Part shown: positions 61,857 to 64,000 of the stretch, in pieces
Numbering within the stretch: position 1 is the first letter of the stretch
How the letters are laid out: each line of letters starts with the position of its first letter
NCBI GenBank assembly: GCA_002753565.1
Contig: PEAM01000008.1
Span: 62,001-126,000, forward strand
DNA: 64,000 nt
Direction of reading: 5' to 3'
From: Magnetococcales bacterium
GTDB lineage: Bacteria; Pseudomonadota; Magnetococcia; Magnetococcales; JADFYX01
The notes under the pieces: generated by a model
The model's database searches: none
What the model was told of the DNA's origin: nothing
Seen by the model: only the letters and a program-made list of their open reading frames with translations
Made by a program: the position numbers and the translations under genes

Positions 61857-64000
61857 CTAAAAAGCCGTACCCATTGAAAAGTCAAACAGTCGTGTCTTAT
61901 CCTGTTTTCCCTTGATCAGTGCTGTTCCAAAAATCAACCTTAAAGGTCCAAAAGGAGAGTTCCAGTTAACACCCACACCAGATGAGACACGAATGGATTC
62001 ATCATCGGTTACATCACTTGGCAGGTCCGAATCATGGAGGTGGGCGGAGTCAACAAAGACAAAACCGCGGACCCCCTTGTCTGTCAAGCCGTAAATGGGA
62101 AAAAGAAGCTCTGCCGTCAGAATTTCGTACATGGTTCCACCATAAGCCTCATCGATGGTGGTACGGGGACCAAGCCCACCCCGTTTAAAGCCACGTATGG
62201 AACCTGCACCACCTAACTGGAACCGCTCGAAGATCGGCAGATCCTTGCCCATGATTCCCGAGGAGTAACCGGCCTTACCACGAAGATACCCAACCCAATC
62301 ACTCCCTTTGGTAAGCGGTGTGTAAAACTGATGATCTGTCGTCACACGGACAAACTTAACATCTCCACCCAGTCCAGAAAAGTCTGTATTCAACTTATGG
62401 ATACGGCCTGTGGTCGGCACCAGGGAGCTGTCGACATTATTCCACACCAGCGAATTGCTTATCATGGACTGAACATAAGGGCTGTCGTCTGCCTGGGCCT
62501 GGGTCAGTCTGGAGTACGAGGTTCCGGTATTGGTTACCTCCACATTGACCAGACGATAGCTGATGGTATCACGCAGGTAGGGTGAAATGGGGAATCCAAG
62601 CCTTAAGCCGCCACCCAAAGCGTTGGTTTCGTAGGAGTTGGCCGATGTCGGTGTGGTTTTCTTGTTGAATAGATCAATACCAGCCGACAGATTCTTGCCT
62701 AGAAAATAGGGCTCTGTAAAAGAGATGTTGTAGTCTGTCGTGTTGGAGGAGAGCGCAAAGGAGAAAGAGAGCTTCTGTCCTCTACCCAGGAAATTGTTTT
62801 GAGAGACACTGGCGGTTCCGATAAAGGCGTCCGCACTGGAATAGCCGGCTCCGATGGTGAAGGCTCCAGTTGGTTTCTCCTCTACCACCACCTTGACATC
62901 CACTTTTTCAGGATCGGCAGAGACAGGGGTTGTCAGATCAATGGTCTCGAAAAAGCCCAGTGAGCCGATCCGTTTTTTGGTTGTGCGCATTTTTGAGGCA
63001 GAGAAAAGATTGCCCTCCACCATATCGACCTGCCGACGAATCACCTCATCCCGAGTTTGCGTATTACCTGAGATTTCAATCCGATTAACATAGACTCGAC
63101 GCCCTTTTTCAATATTTAAAACAACATCAACACGCTTATCCTCTTCATTGACCTCGGACTTGGGGGAGATGCGCAAGAAAGCATAGCCAAAATCACCAAT
63201 GACATCGGTTAAGCTGTCCATGGACTCCTTCATTCTCTTACGAGAGTACCACTCCCCTTCGGTAATGGTTAACTTGCTGTAGAGCTCGCTCTCTGACAGT
63301 TCATCAAAATCCCCTTTTAATTCCACTTTACCCAAGCGATAGCGTGCACCCTCTCGGACGGTATGGGTGACGATAAAAGCGCTCTTGTCCGGTGTCAACT
63401 CAGCAACAGAAGAGTCGACAGAGGCCATGACATACCCCTCATCCAGATATTTATTCTTAAGCTGGACCTGATCAAACTGAAGTTTTTCCCGATCATAGGT
63501 ATCTTCATCGGTGTACCAGGAGAGCCAATCGGTCGGATGAATCATCAACCCTTTCATGAGTTCCTTGTCGGTCAACTCTCTGTTTCCGACAATCCGAACC
63601 TCCTTGACCTTGGATTTTTCTCCCTCTTGAACCTTGTAGTGCAGGCTGACCTGATTGTTCTCTTGAGGTTTGATCTGAACATCTACCTTGGCTAGAAAAA
63701 GACCTTTGACCCGATAGGCCTGTTGGAGCGAAGCAAGGTCTTGTTCGGACTGAGCACGATTGAAGATAGTGTGGGGTTTTTGTTTGATCATTTTGGCCAG
63801 CTCGTCATCTTCGAAGGCTCTGTTGCCATCAAAGTTGATTTGACTGACCATGGGGTTTTCTGTCACACGGATAACAAGGCTCGATCCCTCCTGGTCAAAG
63901 ACCACATCCTTGAAAAAGTCGGTGGCAAACAGGGCCTTGACACTGGCTCGAATCGATTGGGAATTGAAGGCATCACCTTCAGCCAACTCGACATAACTGA
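61857..64000 (-). CDS. bamA: Outer-membrane protein assembly factor BamA, 5' end missing
   Basis: Core of the BAM complex. The gene runs off the right edge, so the signal peptide and most of POTRA 1 are missing; the frame continues upstream of 63986 to the edge (SYVELAEGDAFNS). Four to five POTRA domains follow (MVSQINFDGNRAFEDDELAK, KVKEVRIVGNRELTDKELM and so on). The 16-strand barrel has the L6 motif IRGFKRGGLGPR and a C-terminal Phe (FDFSMGTAF) as the barrel signal. It is the first gene seen of the bamA-skp-fabZ-lpx run. Confidence 0.94.
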   Translation of the reverse strand, partial: SYVELAEGDAFNSQSIRASVKALFATDFFKDVVFDQEGSSLVIRVTENPMVSQINFDGNRAFEDDELAKMIKQKPHTIFNRAQSEQDLASLQQAYRVKGLFLAKVDVQIKPQENNQVSLHYKVQEGEKSKVKEVRIVGNRELTDKELMKGLMIHPTDWLSWYTDEDTYDREKLQFDQVQLKNKYLDEGYVMASVDSSVAELTPDKSAFIVTHTVREGARYRLGKVELKGDFDELSESELYSKLTITEGEWYSRKRMKESMDSLTDVIGDFGYAFLRISPKSEVNEEDKRVDVVLNIEKGRRVYVNRIEISGNTQTRDEVIRRQVDMVEGNLFSASKMRTTKKRIGSLGFFETIDLTTPVSADPEKVDVKVVVEEKPTGAFTIGAGYSSADAFIGTASVSQNNFLGRGQKLSFSFALSSNTTDYNISFTEPYFLGKNLSAGIDLFNKKTTPTSANSYETNALGGGLRLGFPISPYLRDTISYRLVNVEVTNTGTSYSRLTQAQADDSPYVQSMISNSLVWNNVDSSLVPTTGRIHKLNTDFSGLGGDVKFVRVTTDHQFYTPLTKGSDWVGYLRGKAGYSSGIMGKDLPIFERFQLGGAGSIRGFKRGGLGPRTTIDEAYGGTMYEILTAELLFPIYGLTDKGVRGFVFVDSAHLHDSDLPSDVTDDESIRVSSGVGVNWNSPFGPLRLIFGTALIKGKQDKTRLFDFSMGTAF

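Overview
The window is a compact stretch of a Gram-negative bacterial chromosome. The outer-membrane genes (waaA, lolA, skp, bamA, lpxA/I/B, fabZ) show a lipid A-bearing envelope. The presence of LpxI rather than LpxH, separate glyQ and glyS genes, a BolA/Grx4 pair, Bat aerotolerance genes, an AddAB-like pair and a superoxide reductase points to a deep-branching, probably microaerophilic proteobacterium. Magnetococcales or Zetaproteobacteria are my guess; this is inference from gene content, not a database result. No rRNA, tRNA, CRISPR array, insertion sequence or phage gene was seen. Nearly all of the window is ordinary core genome.

Layout. 1-155: 5' end of waaA (minus). 431-3958: glyQ-glyS plus a VOC protein, behind a good sigma70-type promoter. 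4034-8905: minus-strand genes (63-aa protein, aroE, cheR, two CNNM/CBS membrane proteins). 9085-12664: topB, a membrane retropepsin-like protease and a Nudix protein on plus. 12744-14822: cold-shock gene with a long leader, then an oxidative-stress operon (2-Cys peroxiredoxin, superoxide reductase, thioredoxin-like [2Fe-2S] ferredoxin), divergent from an XRE-cupin regulator. 15749-16339: bolA-grxD. 16403-24351: seven tightly packed minus-strand genes (MBL hydrolase, FAD oxidoreductase, cyclic-nucleotide-binding protein, membrane protein, BatA, BatB/C fusion, BatD). 24350-31: glycosyltransferase, FecR protein, orphan proteins, lolA, yajQ, rimO, rarA, crcB. 32272-35100: nucleotide-sugar dehydrogenase and manC-type gene, each followed or preceded by inverted repeats. 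35434-39212: DamX-like AAA-SPOR protein, and DUF302 plus TPR/peptidoglycan-binding proteins. 39363-45505: AddB-like and AddA-like helicase-nuclease pair. 45588-49597: LOG protein, an unusual CCA/poly(A) polymerase-family protein, mtaB, PilZ protein. 49706-64000: one long minus-strand run, bamA-skp-fabZ-lpxA-lpxI-Gfo/Idh-lpxB, then trxA, a giant FAD/Fe-S oxidoreductase and pepN.

Functional themes. Three separate modules deal with oxygen and redox stress (Prx-SOR-ferredoxin, BolA-Grx4, Bat). A large part is devoted to outer-membrane assembly: lipid A synthesis, BAM, LolA and Skp.

The points most worth a second look are: the Bat operon that lacks MoxR but carries four extra upstream genes including a cNMP-binding protein and a Cys-rich FAD enzyme; the CCA-family protein with Asn in place of a catalytic Asp; the superoxide reductase with an altered Glu-Lys pair; the lpx cluster lacking lpxD but carrying a Gfo/Idh oxidoreductase; and a recurring GGGATWATCG element just upstream of several genes. 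I did not find a clear-cut, wholly new defence or mobile system here.
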